The position numbers were made by a program, and so were the translations under genes. A model generated the notes under the pieces. It searched no databases. It was given only the letters and a program-made list of their open reading frames with translations, and was not told the origin of the DNA. This document shows positions 37,447 through 46,003 of a stretch of DNA of 64,000 nt, piece after piece. Every line of letters starts with the position of its first letter. Position 1 is the stretch's first letter. Where the stretch lies: contig JADJWD010000002.1 of NCBI GenBank assembly GCA_016716535.1, positions 248,001 to 312,000 of the forward strand, in the 5' to 3' direction. This DNA is from Betaproteobacteria bacterium (lineage in GTDB: Bacteria > Pseudomonadota > Gammaproteobacteria > Burkholderiales > Burkholderiaceae_C).

Positions 37447-37899
37447 ATGAAAGTCACCGACATCCTGCGCGTCAAGGGCAACACGCTGTACACGGTGGGC
37501 CCCGACAGCCCGCTGGCCGAGGCGGTGCAGACGATGGCCAAGCACGACATCGGTTCGCTCGTCGTCATGGAACACGGCGACCTCGTCGGCATGCTCACCT
37601 TCCGCGAGGTCATCGCCGCGATCGTCGACAACGGCGGCGCCGTCGGCGAGCGCCGCGTGCGCTCGGTGATGGACGACGCGCCGCTGACCTGCACGCCCGC
37701 GACCGACATCGACGAGGTGCGCCGCATGATGCTCGGCCGGCACGCGCGCTACATGCCGGTGCTCGAGCGGCGCACGCTGATGGGCGTGATCTCGTTCTAC
37801 GACGTGGCCAAGACGGTGGTCGACGCGCAGGACTTCGAGAACCGCATGCTCAAGGCCTACATCCGCGACTGGCCCGAGGAGAAGAACCCTCAGGCGTGA
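37447..37899 (+). CDS. CBS domain pair protein
   Basis: A stand-alone CBS pair of 150 residues, the class that binds adenosyl ligands (AMP, ATP, SAM) as a regulatory module. The first CBS motif (residues 1-62) has KHDIGSLVVMEHGDLVGMLTFRE. The second (72-130) has HARYMPVLERRTLMGVISFYDV. No enzymatic domain is attached. It diverges from metY across 114 bp; because such modules can sense SAM or ATP, a link to methionine metabolism is conceivable but unproven. Its 3' end overlaps the convergent chemoreceptor gene by 10 bp. Confidence 0.92.
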   Translation: MKVTDILRVKGNTLYTVGPDSPLAEAVQTMAKHDIGSLVVMEHGDLVGMLTFREVIAAIVDNGGAVGERRVRSVMDDAPLTCTPATDIDEVRRMMLGRHARYMPVLERRTLMGVISFYDVAKTVVDAQDFENRMLKAYIRDWPEEKNPQA

Positions 37900-37904
37900 G
37901 CGGC
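37878..37904. repeat. Direct repeat copy A at the CBS/chemoreceptor junction
   Basis: This segment (GGAGAAGAACCC, then TCAGGCGTGAGCGGC) covers the last CBS codons and the end of the first chemoreceptor gene. It recurs at 39575-39600 after the second chemoreceptor with one base missing. Part of the match is receptor coding sequence; about 10-12 bases lie beyond the receptor stop and within the CBS tail. Confidence 0.7.
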
Positions 37905-39521
37905 TGACTCAGCGCCCGCCTCGACCCGGAACCGCGCCACCGCGGCCGCCAGGTCTTCGGCCTGCCGGCGCAGGCCCTCGGCCGACGCGGCGGTCTGCTC
38001 CACCAGCGCGGCGTTGCGTTGCGTCATGCCGTCCAGCTCGGCGACGGCGCCGTTGACCTCGCCGATGCCTTGCGACTGCTCGGTGGCCGCATGGTCGATC
38101 TCGCCGATCGTCTGCGCCACGCGCGTCACGCCGCCGACGATCTCGGCCATCGTCCGGCCGGCGTCGCCCACCAGGCGTGAGCCGGCCTCGACGCGGTCGA
38201 CCGAAGCGCCGATCAGCGCCTTGATCTCGCGCGCCGCGGAGGCAGCGCGCTGCGCGAGGCTGCGCACCTCGCCGGCGACGACGGCGAAGCCGCGGCCCTG
38301 CTCGCCGGCGCGTGCGGCTTCCACCGCGGCGTTCAGCGCCAGGATGTTGGTCTGGAAGGCGATGCCGTCGATGACGCCGATGATGTCGCCGATCCTGCGC
38401 GAGCTGGTGCTGATCTCGTCCATCGTCGAGACCACGCGCGCCACGACGTCGCCGCCGCGCTGCGCCGCGCCGGCGGCCTGGCTCGCGAGCGCGCTGGCGC
38501 TGCGCGCCGCCTCGGCCGTGTGGCCGACGTTGCCCGAGAGCTGCTCGATGGCGCTGGCTGTCTGCTGCAGCGAACTGGAGGCCTGTTCGGTGCGCTGGCT
38601 GAGGTCGAGATTGGCAGCGGCCACCTCGCCGCTGGCCACACGCAGTTGTCCTGCGGTCTGGCGGATGCGGCCGACGAGGCCGGCGAGCGACGCCTGCATC
38701 GCCGCGAGCGCCTGCTGCAGCTGGCCGATCTCGTCGGCGCGCGGGCGGGTGTCGGCCACGCTGCCGGCCGTGTCGCCCGTCAGGTCACCCTCGGCGATGC
38801 GCCGTGCCAGCGCCGCGGCGTCGTGCAGCGGCCTCGCCACCGAACGCGCCGTGCGCAGCGCGAGCGCGAAGCCGATGGCCGCCGCGAGCGCGATGCCACC
38901 GGCCAGCCACCACAGCGCGCCGAGCGCGCGCACATCCACGCCGGCCGCCGCAGCCGCGGCGCGCGCGTCGAGGCGGGCGCTGACGCCGGCCAGCGCGTCC
39001 AACATCGCCTTCGCGGCCGGCACGAGGTCCCGGTCGACGCGGCCGGCGCCTTCGCCCATCTGCACGTCGTCGCGGATCTGCGCGCGCAGCGCGACGAACT
39101 TCGCGCGCTTGTCCACCACCGCGGCGATGGCGGCGGAGAGATCGCCGTCACCGGCCGTCGCGGCGGCCAGTTGCTCTTGCAGCCTGGCGCTGGCGGCGGC
39201 CACGTCGGCCATCTCCTGCGCCAGCCGGTCCAGCAGCGGCGCGATGTGCGAGCGCGTCTTCTCGTCGTCGCCGGCGGCGGCGTCCAGGCGCGTGGCATGC
39301 AGCGCCCGCTCCAGGTTGGCCTCCACCGACGCCGTCCAGCGCGCGACGACGGCCAGCCGCTGGCCTTGTGCGACGGCGTCGGCGTGCTCGGCGCGCAGTT
39401 GCCACAGGCCGACGCCGCACAAGGCGCCAGCGCACAACGTCGCGAGCTGCATGCCGCCGAAGGCCGCGAGCAGCCGCGCGCCGATGCCGCCGAGGCCGAC
39501 GCGCTGGCTCAAGTTCTTCAT
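37890..39521 (-). CDS. Methyl-accepting chemotaxis protein
   Basis: Inner-membrane chemoreceptor of 543 residues. TM1 is at about 17-41, a periplasmic helical region at 42-200 and TM2 at 200-222. A HAMP domain (RSVARPLHDAAALARRIAEGDL) is followed by a long signalling coiled coil. The highly conserved CheA/CheW-binding tip IDGIAFQTNILALNAAVEAA is intact. The periplasmic part is Ala-rich and resembles no named sensor domain, so the ligand is unknown. No terminal CheR-binding pentapeptide is seen (the end is AESAAHA). It is the second of two co-directional receptors with very similar signalling halves. Confidence 0.95.
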   Translation of the reverse strand: MKNLSQRVGLGGIGARLLAAFGGMQLATLCAGALCGVGLWQLRAEHADAVAQGQRLAVVARWTASVEANLERALHATRLDAAAGDDEKTRSHIAPLLDRLAQEMADVAAASARLQEQLAAATAGDGDLSAAIAAVVDKRAKFVALRAQIRDDVQMGEGAGRVDRDLVPAAKAMLDALAGVSARLDARAAAAAAGVDVRALGALWWLAGGIALAAAIGFALALRTARSVARPLHDAAALARRIAEGDLTGDTAGSVADTRPRADEIGQLQQALAAMQASLAGLVGRIRQTAGQLRVASGEVAAANLDLSQRTEQASSSLQQTASAIEQLSGNVGHTAEAARSASALASQAAGAAQRGGDVVARVVSTMDEISTSSRRIGDIIGVIDGIAFQTNILALNAAVEAARAGEQGRGFAVVAGEVRSLAQRAASAAREIKALIGASVDRVEAGSRLVGDAGRTMAEIVGGVTRVAQTIGEIDHAATEQSQGIGEVNGAVAELDGMTQRNAALVEQTAASAEGLRRQAEDLAAAVARFRVEAGAESAAHA

Positions 39522-39574
39522 GGGGTCGCTCCCATTGTTCCCAATGTGGAAGGGGCAGGGCGCCCGGGTCGGGC

Positions 39575-39600
39575 GGAGAAGAACCTCAGGCGTGAGCGGC
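39575..39600. repeat. Direct repeat copy B after the second chemoreceptor
   Basis: Second copy of the junction sequence at 37878-37904. Here it lies in the 64-bp space between the two receptor genes, where no CBS gene is present. It therefore looks like a relic of a duplication whose endpoint lay inside the CBS gene tail. Confidence 0.7.
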
Positions 39601-41163
39601 CGAGGCGCTCGCCTCCAGCCTGAACGCTCCCACCGAGTCGGCCAGCCGCGCCGCCTGCGCCTGCAGGCTGCCGGCCGCGGCGGCGCTTTGCTGCACGAGG
39701 GCAGCGTTCTGCTGCGTCGACTGGTCGATCTGCGCGACGGCCTCGTTGACCTGGCCGATGCCGGCGGTCTGCTCGTCCATCGCGCGGCTGATCTCGGCGA
39801 TCAGTTCGGCCACCTCGCGCACCTGGCCGACGACCTCGCCGATCGTCTGCCCGGCGACGCCGACGAGCCGGCCGCCGGCGTCGACGCGCTCGACGCTGCC
39901 GGCGATCAGGCTCTTGATCTCGCGTGCGGCCTGCGCGCTGCGCCCGGCGAGGCTGCGCACCTCGGTGGCGACGACGGCGAAGCCGCGCCCCTGTTCGCCG
40001 GCGCGCGCCGCCTCGACGGCGGCGTTGAGGGCGAGGATGTTCGTCTGGAAGGCGATGCCGTCGATGACGCCGACGATCTCGGCGATGCGCCGGCTCGCCG
40101 CGGTGATCTCCTTCATCGTCGTCACGACCTCGGCGACGACATTGCCGCCGCGCGAAGCCACCGCCGACGCGGCGCCGGCCAGTTCGTTGGCGCGGCGTGC
40201 GTGCCCGGCGCTGTGGTGCAGCGTCGAGGTCATCTGCTCCATGCTGGCGGCGGTGATCTGCAGGCTGCCGGCCTGCTGCTCGGTGCGCGCGCTCAGGTCC
40301 TGGTTGCCCTGCGCGATCTCGCGGCTGGCGTGGGCCACCGAGTCGATGCCGCTGCGCACCTCGCCGACGACGCTGCGCAGCGACGCCTGCATCTCGTCGA
40401 GCAGGTCCATCAGGCGGCCGATCTCGTCGTCGCCGCGTGCGCGGATCGGCTGCGAGAGGTCGCCCGAGGCCATGCGGCGGATGTCGCGCCGCGCATCGTC
40501 GAGCGCGCGCGTGATCGAGCGCGTCGTCCACCAGGCCGCGGCGCCCAGGAGCAGCGTCATCGCGACGGCGAGCGCAAGCGCGCCGACGTTGAGCCGGTCG
40601 TTCGTCGTTGCCGAGCGCTCGAAGGTCGCCTTCGCCGCCGCCTCGCGCAGCGGGATCAGCGCCTGCAGCGGCTTGATGACGCGCTTGTGCAGCACGGCCC
40701 AGTCGTCGTCGAGCACCGTCTGGAGCTGCGCCTTGTCCTTGGTCGTGTAGGCCTGGTCGACCTTGCCGAGGAGGGCGTCGACCTGCGCCCAGCCGGCGAC
40801 GAGTTCGTCGCGCAGCGCCGCGTGCTCGCCGGCGTCGAGGTCGGCGAGCGTGGGCTTCAACTCCTCCCACAGCCGGCCGATCTCGCGCCGCGACTCGCGC
40901 AGGTGGTTCAGCGAGCCCTGCACCGGCATCGAATCGAGCAGCACGCCGGCGACGCGGAAGCGCACCTCGCGCAGCGAGGTGTCGATCTTCTGCAACTGCA
41001 CCAGCGTGCGTACGCCGTCGTGGTAGACGCTGCCGAGCGCCTGGCCGTTCCAGCGCCCGGCCAGCACGCCGAAGCCGGCGAGCACGAACGCGCAGATGAC
41101 GGCCACCGCCGCCAGCGCGAGCAGCCGGGTGCGGATGTCGAGCTTGATCACGAAAGAACGCAT
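39586..41163 (-). CDS. Methyl-accepting chemotaxis protein
   Basis: Chemoreceptor of 525 residues with TM1 at about 12-35. A periplasmic four-helix-bundle-like region (35-190) resembles the MCP 4HB/Tar-like ligand domain, with VYHDGVRTLVQLQKIDTSLREVR. TM2 lies near 192-213 (LALAVAMTLLLGAAAWW), followed by HAMP and the signalling domain with the invariant tip IDGIAFQTNILALNAAVEAA. The end LEASASAAHA is almost the same as in the receptor immediately downstream. The pair probably arose by tandem duplication with later divergence of the sensor parts. Ligand unknown. Confidence 0.95.
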   Translation of the reverse strand: MRSFVIKLDIRTRLLALAAVAVICAFVLAGFGVLAGRWNGQALGSVYHDGVRTLVQLQKIDTSLREVRFRVAGVLLDSMPVQGSLNHLRESRREIGRLWEELKPTLADLDAGEHAALRDELVAGWAQVDALLGKVDQAYTTKDKAQLQTVLDDDWAVLHKRVIKPLQALIPLREAAAKATFERSATTNDRLNVGALALAVAMTLLLGAAAWWTTRSITRALDDARRDIRRMASGDLSQPIRARGDDEIGRLMDLLDEMQASLRSVVGEVRSGIDSVAHASREIAQGNQDLSARTEQQAGSLQITAASMEQMTSTLHHSAGHARRANELAGAASAVASRGGNVVAEVVTTMKEITAASRRIAEIVGVIDGIAFQTNILALNAAVEAARAGEQGRGFAVVATEVRSLAGRSAQAAREIKSLIAGSVERVDAGGRLVGVAGQTIGEVVGQVREVAELIAEISRAMDEQTAGIGQVNEAVAQIDQSTQQNAALVQQSAAAAGSLQAQAARLADSVGAFRLEASASAAHA

Positions 41164-41228
41164 GCGCCTGCCCTGAGCGTTGTTGTCGGTCTACTGCGTA
41201 CTGCGAAAGCGCGGCTTGCCGTTGCCGC

Positions 41229-41678
41229 TTACTGCGTCGGCAGGCCCTTCGAGGTCCACTCCGGGAAGCCGCCGCGGAACCAGTGGATCTGGCGGTAGCC
41301 GGCGTCGCGCGCCAGCACGGCAGCCTTGAAGCTCTTCCAGCATTCGCCGGCGTTGCAGAAGAAGACGATCGGCGCGTTCTTGTCCGCGGGCAGCTTGGCG
41401 AGGTCGAAGCTGTCCTGCTTGCGGTCGAAGCCCACGTCCTTGGCGCTCTTCTCCTTGTAGGGCACGCTGACGGCGCCCTTGATCGTCTTCTCGGCGAATT
41501 CGGCGGCGACGCGGGTGTCGACGACCGGCGCGCCCTTGGCCTGCAGATCACGCACCTGCTCGGCGGTGACGATCTTCACGCCGTCGAGCTTGTCGGGCGT
41601 GTGCGCGGCCTGCGCGGCAGGCGAGAGGCCGACCGCGAGGGCGCAGGCGGCGAGGAAGCGAACGAGGCTGGATTTCAT
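41229..41678 (-). CDS. Periplasmic rhodanese domain protein
   Basis: Single rhodanese-like domain of 149 residues with an N-terminal signal peptide (MKSSLVRFLAACALAVGLSP, cut near AQAA). ATG 41678 is preferred to one 21 bp upstream because the signal peptide starts there. The substrate loop is FFCNAGECWKS, with the active-site Cys present. PVVDTRVAAEFAEKTIKGAVSVPY is the domain entry. Secreted single-domain rhodaneses act in sulfur transfer or redox work outside the cytoplasm. The specific role is not known. It diverges from aroC across 134 bp. Confidence 0.93.
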   Translation of the reverse strand: MKSSLVRFLAACALAVGLSPAAQAAHTPDKLDGVKIVTAEQVRDLQAKGAPVVDTRVAAEFAEKTIKGAVSVPYKEKSAKDVGFDRKQDSFDLAKLPADKNAPIVFFCNAGECWKSFKAAVLARDAGYRQIHWFRGGFPEWTSKGLPTQ

Positions 41679-41812
41679 CGGCGGGTCCTTCCATGTCAAG
41701 TGGGGGGGCGCGGCGCGCGACGAACTCGTCGCGTCGGGCTGCCATGCCTTTCGGCCGTTCCTGCCCAGGCTTGAGGACGGGTCGCCACCGGCGGGCGAGG
41801 CAGAATGGCGCC

Positions 41813-42937
41813 ATGAGCGGCTCCACCTTCGGCGACCTGTTCCGCGTCACCAACTTCGGCGAGAGCCACGGCCCGGCGATCGGCTGCGTCATCGACGGCT
41901 GCCCGCCGGGGCTGGCGCTCGCGGTGGCCGACATCCAGCCCGATCTCGACCGCCGCCGTCCCGGCACCAGCCGGCACGTGACGCAGCGCAACGAGCCCGA
42001 TGCGGTCGAGATCCTCTCCGGTGTCTTCGAGGGCCACACCACCGGCACGCCGATCTGCCTCGTGATCCGCAACACCGACCAGCGCAGCAGCGACTACGCG
42101 AACCTGCTCGACACCTTCCGCCCCGGCCACGCCGACTACACCTACTGGCGCAAGTACGGCCTGCGCGACCCGCGCGGCGGCGGCCGCTCGAGCGCGCGCA
42201 TGACGGCACCGATGGTCGCTGCCGGCGCGGTGGCGAAGAAGTGGCTGCGCGAACAGCACGGCACGACGTTCACCGGCTGGATGAGCGCGTTGGGCGAGAT
42301 CGGCATCCCGTTCGAGGACGCGGCCGAGATTGCGCGCAACCCGTTCTTCGCGCCGAATGCCGGCATCGTGCCGCGGCTCGAAGCGCACATGGATGCGCTG
42401 CGCAAAGCGGGCGACAGCTGCGGCGCGCGCATCGAGGTGCGTGCGACGAACGTGCCGGTGGGCCTGGGCGAGCCGCTGTTCGACAAGCTCGACGCCGAGA
42501 TCGCCTACGCGATGATGGGCATCAACGCCGTCAAGGGCGTCGAGATCGGCTCGGGCTTCGGCGCCGTCACCGAGCACGGCAGCGAGCACGGCGACGAGCT
42601 GACGCCCGCGGGCTTTGCGAGCAACAACGCCGGCGGCGTGCTCGGCGGCATCAGCACCGGGCAGGACCTCGTCGTGAGCCTGGCGATCAAGCCGACGAGT
42701 TCGATCCGGCTGCCGCGCCGCTCGATCGACCGCGCCGGAAACGCGACCACGGTGCAGACGCACGGCCGGCACGACCCGTGTGTCGGCATCCGGGCGACGC
42801 CCATCGCCGAAGCGATGCTGGCGCTGGTGCTGATGGACCACGCGCTGCGCCATCGCGCGCAGAGCGCTGATGTGCGGCACACGCTGGCGCCGATCGCGGG
42901 CGCCGCGCCGAGCAGCGGCGCTGTCACGCGCGGATGA
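41813..42937 (+). CDS. aroC: Chorismate synthase
   Basis: Final enzyme of the shikimate pathway (EPSP to chorismate, needs reduced FMN), 374 residues from ATG 41813. The family signatures are all present: TFGDLFRVTNFGESHGPAIG at the N-terminus, GRSSARMTAPMVAAGAVAKK, and the late NNAGGVLGGISTGQ followed by RHDPCVGIRATPIAEAM. The C-terminal 15 residues are variable. The stop codon lies in the first unit of an 11-bp tandem repeat shared with the start of the MFS gene. It is an essential biosynthetic gene, unrelated in transcription direction to the aroQ operon. Confidence 0.98.
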   Translation: MSGSTFGDLFRVTNFGESHGPAIGCVIDGCPPGLALAVADIQPDLDRRRPGTSRHVTQRNEPDAVEILSGVFEGHTTGTPICLVIRNTDQRSSDYANLLDTFRPGHADYTYWRKYGLRDPRGGGRSSARMTAPMVAAGAVAKKWLREQHGTTFTGWMSALGEIGIPFEDAAEIARNPFFAPNAGIVPRLEAHMDALRKAGDSCGARIEVRATNVPVGLGEPLFDKLDAEIAYAMMGINAVKGVEIGSGFGAVTEHGSEHGDELTPAGFASNNAGGVLGGISTGQDLVVSLAIKPTSSIRLPRRSIDRAGNATTVQTHGRHDPCVGIRATPIAEAMLALVLMDHALRHRAQSADVRHTLAPIAGAAPSSGAVTRG

Positions 42938-42958
42938 CGCGCGGATGACGCGCGGATG
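42926..42958. repeat. Three 11-bp tandem repeats between aroC and the MFS gene
   Basis: ACGCGCGGATG occurs three times without gaps. The first unit carries the end of aroC (TGA at 42935-42937) and the third carries the ATG (42956) of the MFS gene. Each unit holds an ATG in a different frame, as 11 is not a multiple of three. A change in copy number would shift the spacing of the two genes without altering either frame. Confidence 0.9.
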
Positions 42959-44254
42959 ACATCGCCGGCCGCCGGCGCGGCGGCGCACCATGCGGCAAAC
43001 CCGGCCGGGAACAACGCCGTCCTGGCGCGCTTCGCGGCGCTGTCCGGCGCCTACTTCGCGGCGATGGGCCTCTTCGCGCCGTACGCGCCGCTGTGGTTCC
43101 AGTCGCTGGGCATGTCGACGCTGGCGATCGGCGCGATCGCCTCGCTGCAAAGCTGGACGCGCGTCTTCACGCCTTACGCCTGGGGCTGGCTCGGCGACCA
43201 CAGCGGCAAGCGCGTCGAGCTGATCCGCATCGCCGCGGCCGGCGCGCTGCTGTCGGCGCTGGCGCTGCTGGGCGTCAGCGCCGCGCTGCCGGTGGCGGTG
43301 GTGACGGTGATGCTGTACCTGGCCAACGGCGGCGTCGTGCCGCTGTACGAATCGGCGCTGGCGCACCTCCTGAACACCGGCGCGGGCATCGACGCGGCGC
43401 GGTACGGGCGTGTGCGCGTGTGGGGCTCGATCGGCTTCGTCGTCTCGGTGCTGGCCGGCGGCGCGCTGTTGCAGTGGCTCGGCATCGGCGCGTTCCCGTG
43501 GATGGTGGCGGCGCTAAACGCGCTGCTGCTCGCCGCGGCGCTGCGCGTGCCGCCGCAGCGCGAAGAGGCGCACGACAGCGAGGCGCCACCGCCGCCGGTG
43601 CTGCGGCTGCTGCGCACGCCGGCGGTGGCCTGGTTCTTCGCCAGCATCTTCTTCACCGTGCTCGCGCACACGGCGATGTACGCGTTCTTGTCGCTGTACC
43701 TCGTGCAGCTCGGCTACTCGAAGACGGCAGTCGGTGCGCTATGGGCCGCGGCCACCGGCGCCGAGATCGTCTTCTTCTGGCAGCAGGGGCGATGGTTCCG
43801 CCGCCTGGCCAGCGAGCGCTGGCTGCAACTGGCCGCCGGTGCGACGGCGCTGCGCTTCGCCGCGGTGGCCGGGCTCGCGGCGTGGGCGCCGGTGCTGGTG
43901 CTGGCGCAGCTGTCGAACGCATTGACCTTCGCCGCGCACCACGCCGCCTGCATCGACCTGGTGCAGCGCCACTTTCCCGGGCGGCTGCGCGGCCGCGGGC
44001 AGGCGCTGTACACGATCCTCGGCTACGGCATCAGCGGGGTCATCGGCGGTGTCGGCGGTGGCTGGATCATCGAGCGGTTGGGCTATGCAGCGGTCTTCTG
44101 GGCAGCCACACTCGCGGCCTTGGTGGCGCTGGCCTGTGCGGTGCTCGCAGAGCGCGCAGGCCGGGCTAACCCCGCAGGTGCCGGGGCAAAGCCGCAAGCC
44201 CCCCACGCCCAAGTGGTCACTGCCGACGCGCCGCCGACGGAGAATGCCCGTTGA
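42956..44254 (+). CDS. MFS transporter, HcaT/LacY-like
   Basis: Twelve-helix major facilitator permease of 432 residues, of the MFS_1-like group that contains HcaT (3-phenylpropionate) and nucleoside symporters. FAALSGAYFAAMGLFAPYAP at the first helix, WGWLGDHSGKRVELIR (motif A between helices 2 and 3) and RVRVWGSIGFVVSVLAGG at helix 5 fit the family. The C-terminal 35 residues are hydrophilic. The start ATG lies in the third 11-bp repeat after aroC, and the stop overlaps the following PAS gene region. Substrate not determined. Confidence 0.92.
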   Translation: MTSPAAGAAAHHAANPAGNNAVLARFAALSGAYFAAMGLFAPYAPLWFQSLGMSTLAIGAIASLQSWTRVFTPYAWGWLGDHSGKRVELIRIAAAGALLSALALLGVSAALPVAVVTVMLYLANGGVVPLYESALAHLLNTGAGIDAARYGRVRVWGSIGFVVSVLAGGALLQWLGIGAFPWMVAALNALLLAAALRVPPQREEAHDSEAPPPPVLRLLRTPAVAWFFASIFFTVLAHTAMYAFLSLYLVQLGYSKTAVGALWAAATGAEIVFFWQQGRWFRRLASERWLQLAAGATALRFAAVAGLAAWAPVLVLAQLSNALTFAAHHAACIDLVQRHFPGRLRGRGQALYTILGYGISGVIGGVGGGWIIERLGYAAVFWAATLAALVALACAVLAERAGRANPAGAGAKPQAPHAQVVTADAPPTENAR

Positions 44255-44256
44255 CC

Positions 44257-45771
44257 ATGGCTGAGCCGAACGACGCCGAAGACTCCGTGCTCGCGGGCGA
44301 CGACAACCCGCCGTCGCAGCCGCCCGGGCGCGCGCGAGCGCGGCATCGCCGCACGCTGTCGACGCAGACGCGCGTGCGCATGGCCGTCTACCTGACGTTC
44401 CTGCTCGTCGCCGCGCTGGCTGCGCTCGAGGCCTGGAACGGCGTCGCGATGAACGAGCGCGCGCACCGCGAGGCGGCGCTGCAGCAGCGCGTCACCGAGG
44501 CGCGGGTCGAGGCCTACGAACTCGCGCAGCGCGCCACCGTCGTGCTGACGCAGCCGGCGCAGCGCGACGCGGCGCTCGCACAGTTGAGCCGCAGCGTCGG
44601 CCACGCGGCCGCGTCGATGCCGGTGATCGAGCAGATGCTCGGCCGCGAGCTCACCGACACCGACGTGCGCAAGCGCTTCGACGCCTGGAAGCTCGTGCAC
44701 GAGCGGCTGCGCGAGCGGCTGTCGGGCTTCGTCGGCCCGGGCATCCCGGGCGAGCCGCAGGCGGTGGAGTCGGCGCTGCGCCACCTGATGGCCGACGCCG
44801 AGGCGGCGGCGACGAGCGCCGACGGCCTGGCCGACACGCTGGCGGCGATGCACAAGCGCTCGACGGGCCGCGCCGAGATGATCGTCTGGGTGCAGGTGGG
44901 CCTGCTGGTGATGGTGCTGCTGCTGCTGGCGCTGCTGGTCATCGAGCCGATGGTGCGCTCGGTCGACCGGCGCGTGACGAGCGCGCGCACGCTCGCCGGG
45001 CCGCTGCGCCGGCTGGCGCTGGTGCCCGAGGTGACCTCGTCGCTGGTGCTCATCACCGACCGGCACGACCGCATCCGCTGGAGCAATGCCGCCTTCACGC
45101 AGATCGTCGGCTGGCGCTACGACGAGATCCGCCACGGCCTGCCGGCCGAGGTGCTGCGCCACCCCGAGGCCGACCCGGCCAGCCTGCGCGAGCTGCGCGA
45201 GGCGGTGGCGCACGCGCTGCCGCTGCGCCAGCAAAGCCTGCACCGGCGCAAGGACGGCATGGACCTGTGGCTCGACCTCGAGGTCAAGCCGCTGCGCGAC
45301 CCCGCGGGCAAGACGCGCGGCTTCATCTACATGGCCACCGACATCACCGCGCGAGTCGCCGAGCAGGCGCGCACGCGGCTGCAGTGGCTGGCGCTGCCGG
45401 TGGGGGTGCTGGTGCACGCCGCCGACGGCGTCATCACCGACAGCAACCGCGAGGCCGAGCGGCTGCTCGGCTGCACGCGCGAAGACTTGGTCGGCCGCCG
45501 CCTGCCCGACGCCGGCTGGCGCTTCGTGCGCGGCGACATGACGCTGTGCCCGCCCGGCGACCTGCCGGCCGAGCGCACGCTGCGCGACCGCGTGCCGCTG
45601 CAAGGCGAGGTGCTCGGCCTGCGCCAGCCCGACGGCGGCCTGCGCTGGCTGCTCGTCAATTCGCAACTGCAGATCGGCATGGGCGGCGCCGTCGCCGAAG
45701 TGCTGGTGAGCCTGGCCGACGTGACCGGGCGGTTCGAGGCGAACCGGGTGAGGCCGGTGGCGGTGGCTTGA
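44257..45771 (+). CDS. Membrane PAS sensor protein without output domain
   Basis: A 504-residue inner-membrane protein. TM1 is at 43-60 and a periplasmic helical region at 61-205, similar to PilJ-type or CHASE3-like sensor bundles. TM2 is at 209-230, PAS 1 at about 255-366 (ITDRHDRIRWSNAAFTQIVG) and PAS 2 at about 375-492 (VLVHAADGVITDSNREAERL). The chain ends 12 residues after PAS 2, with no kinase, GGDEF, EAL, cyclase or receptor domain. The downstream 230 bp encode no such domain either. ATG 44257 is used, although a TTG at 44251 is in frame. It could regulate a separate partner through PAS contacts or be a truncated sensor. Confidence 0.88.
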   Translation: MAEPNDAEDSVLAGDDNPPSQPPGRARARHRRTLSTQTRVRMAVYLTFLLVAALAALEAWNGVAMNERAHREAALQQRVTEARVEAYELAQRATVVLTQPAQRDAALAQLSRSVGHAAASMPVIEQMLGRELTDTDVRKRFDAWKLVHERLRERLSGFVGPGIPGEPQAVESALRHLMADAEAAATSADGLADTLAAMHKRSTGRAEMIVWVQVGLLVMVLLLLALLVIEPMVRSVDRRVTSARTLAGPLRRLALVPEVTSSLVLITDRHDRIRWSNAAFTQIVGWRYDEIRHGLPAEVLRHPEADPASLRELREAVAHALPLRQQSLHRRKDGMDLWLDLEVKPLRDPAGKTRGFIYMATDITARVAEQARTRLQWLALPVGVLVHAADGVITDSNREAERLLGCTREDLVGRRLPDAGWRFVRGDMTLCPPGDLPAERTLRDRVPLQGEVLGLRQPDGGLRWLLVNSQLQIGMGGAVAEVLVSLADVTGRFEANRVRPVAVA

Positions 45772-45802
45772 TACAGCTTTGCGGTCAAGCGAGCAACAGA
45801 CC

Positions 45803-45850
45803 CGTTCGGGCTGAGCCTGTCGAAGCCCCGCCCTGAGCCTGTCGAAGGGC
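45803..45850. repeat. Two REP-like intergenic repeat units
   Basis: The core CTGAGCCTGTCGAAG occurs at 45811-45825 and 45833-45847, flanked by TTCGGG on one side and GGGC on the other, in the 232-bp gap (45772-46003) before the RND genes. The reverse complement, CTTCGACAGGCTCAG, is from memory a widespread intergenic repeat in Burkholderiales and other proteobacteria. No transposase is nearby, and apart from these units the gap shows no gene. Confidence 0.75.
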
Positions 45851-46003
45851 TCCCGCCCATTCCTCGCCGCTGCAATCCATCCCCCCCGAACGGCAATTCG
45901 TCGCAAGCCGGTCCACCGCTTTCGACCGCCTCCTACACTGCGCGCCTCGCGTTCGCCGGACGGATCCCGGCAGCGCGCCAATACAACGAGGGGACAGCTC
46001 GTG

